From assembly GCA_009760855.2 (NCBI GenBank), contig WPIO01000013.1, forward strand, positions 6,634,501 through 6,698,500: 64,000 nt of DNA, written 5' to 3'. How positions within the stretch are numbered: position 1 is the first letter of the stretch; every line of letters starts with the position of its first letter. Positions 63,547 through 64,000 of this stretch are shown here, in pieces. The notes beneath the pieces are model-generated. The model was not told where the DNA came from. It searched no databases and saw only the letters and a list, made by a program, of their open reading frames with translations. The stretch is from Cristatella mucedo. Taxonomy: Eukaryota > Bryozoa > Phylactolaemata > Cristatellidae. Both the position numbers and the translations under genes were made by a program.

Positions 63547-63807
63547 CTGCAAAGAATAGCAAGCACCAGCCTGCTAGGATCCCACTAGGACCAAAGCATT
63601 AACTGAGGTGCTTAACAGCGTGGCCAAACATTTTTGAACAATTTCGGTGCGATTGGCACACGCTAAGGAACCGAAAGTACTTACATTACTCGGACTCACT
63701 AGATTCCCACTAGACAGCACTGCATTGTTTTGCACAATCACAAATTACAAACACATCCTCTCCACAGCTTAGTCACCTTAACGGCAAGTTCTGTGATGTA
63801 TAATGTT

Positions 63808-64000
63808 ATGCATCTCCATCTGTAACTGCACAAAGACTGTTTGGGTGTTGCCAGAGTTTTTTTTAAAGCAAAGCTAACAACTTTAACTCAAAGCCCGGGC
63901 GGCTTTCGGTGCTCATACGGTAGCCAACAGACTTGATCTCACGAAACAAAGAGAAAGTGAGAGGCTTAGCTGAGTCAAGAAGGGCAGTTGAGGAAGTGAA
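63808..64000 (-). mobile_element. LINE-A 3' end, minus strand, cut by the window edge
   Basis: Starts ATGCATCTCCATCTGTAACT, with GCGGCTTTCGGTGCTCATAC and the CACGAAACAAAGAGAAAGTG block; it runs off the right end. Confidence 0.85.

Overview
This window is eukaryotic nuclear DNA from an animal, most likely an invertebrate; I cannot place it to phylum. The evidence is short coding exons with GT-AG borders and matching intron phases, truncated non-LTR retrotransposon 3' ends, tRNA-derived SINEs and very long dinucleotide microsatellites. There are no prokaryotic operons, rRNA genes or CRISPR arrays.

Three genes can be reconstructed. (1) Positions 1984-8448, plus strand: the 3' end of a PAXIP1 (PTIP) orthologue. 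Six exons encode the C-terminal BRCT5-BRCT6 pair and the stop; the rest of the gene lies to the left or is not visible. (2) Positions 33628-55719, plus strand: an apparently complete DENND2-family gene in 13 exons. All phases agree and the total is 4116 nt (1371 residues). A huge low-complexity Ala/Ser/Pro/Gly N-terminal exon is followed by u-, c- and dDENN modules. (3) Positions 59540-63546, minus strand: the 3' part of an unidentified gene with armadillo-like helical repeats and a low-complexity tail. It converges on DENND2 with a 3.8 kb gap between the stops.

The 25 kb between PAXIP1 and DENND2 (8449-33500) shows no gene I can support. It is filled by two families of CR1/L2-like LINE 3' fragments (called LINE-A and LINE-B here), two SINE families (S1 and S2), microsatellites and minisatellites, with one CpG-rich patch near 12.2-12.9 kb. 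The same repeats invade the large introns of all three genes. A dead Tc1/mariner transposase fragment lies in DENND2 intron 10. DENND2 exons 5-10 sit in a distinctly GC-rich block (about 46.9-51.3 kb).

Functionally the genes are unrelated: PAXIP1 acts in DNA-damage signalling and histone H3K4 methyltransferase complexes, DENND2 is a Rab guanine-nucleotide exchange factor, and the third is unknown. I found no convincing new biological system. The most interesting points are the shared 3' tail of SINE S1 and LINE-B (a SINE/LINE partnership), a GC-AG intron in PAXIP1, a splice donor that runs directly into a (GA)n tract, tail-to-tail LINE-B pairs, and the unidentified armadillo-like gene.
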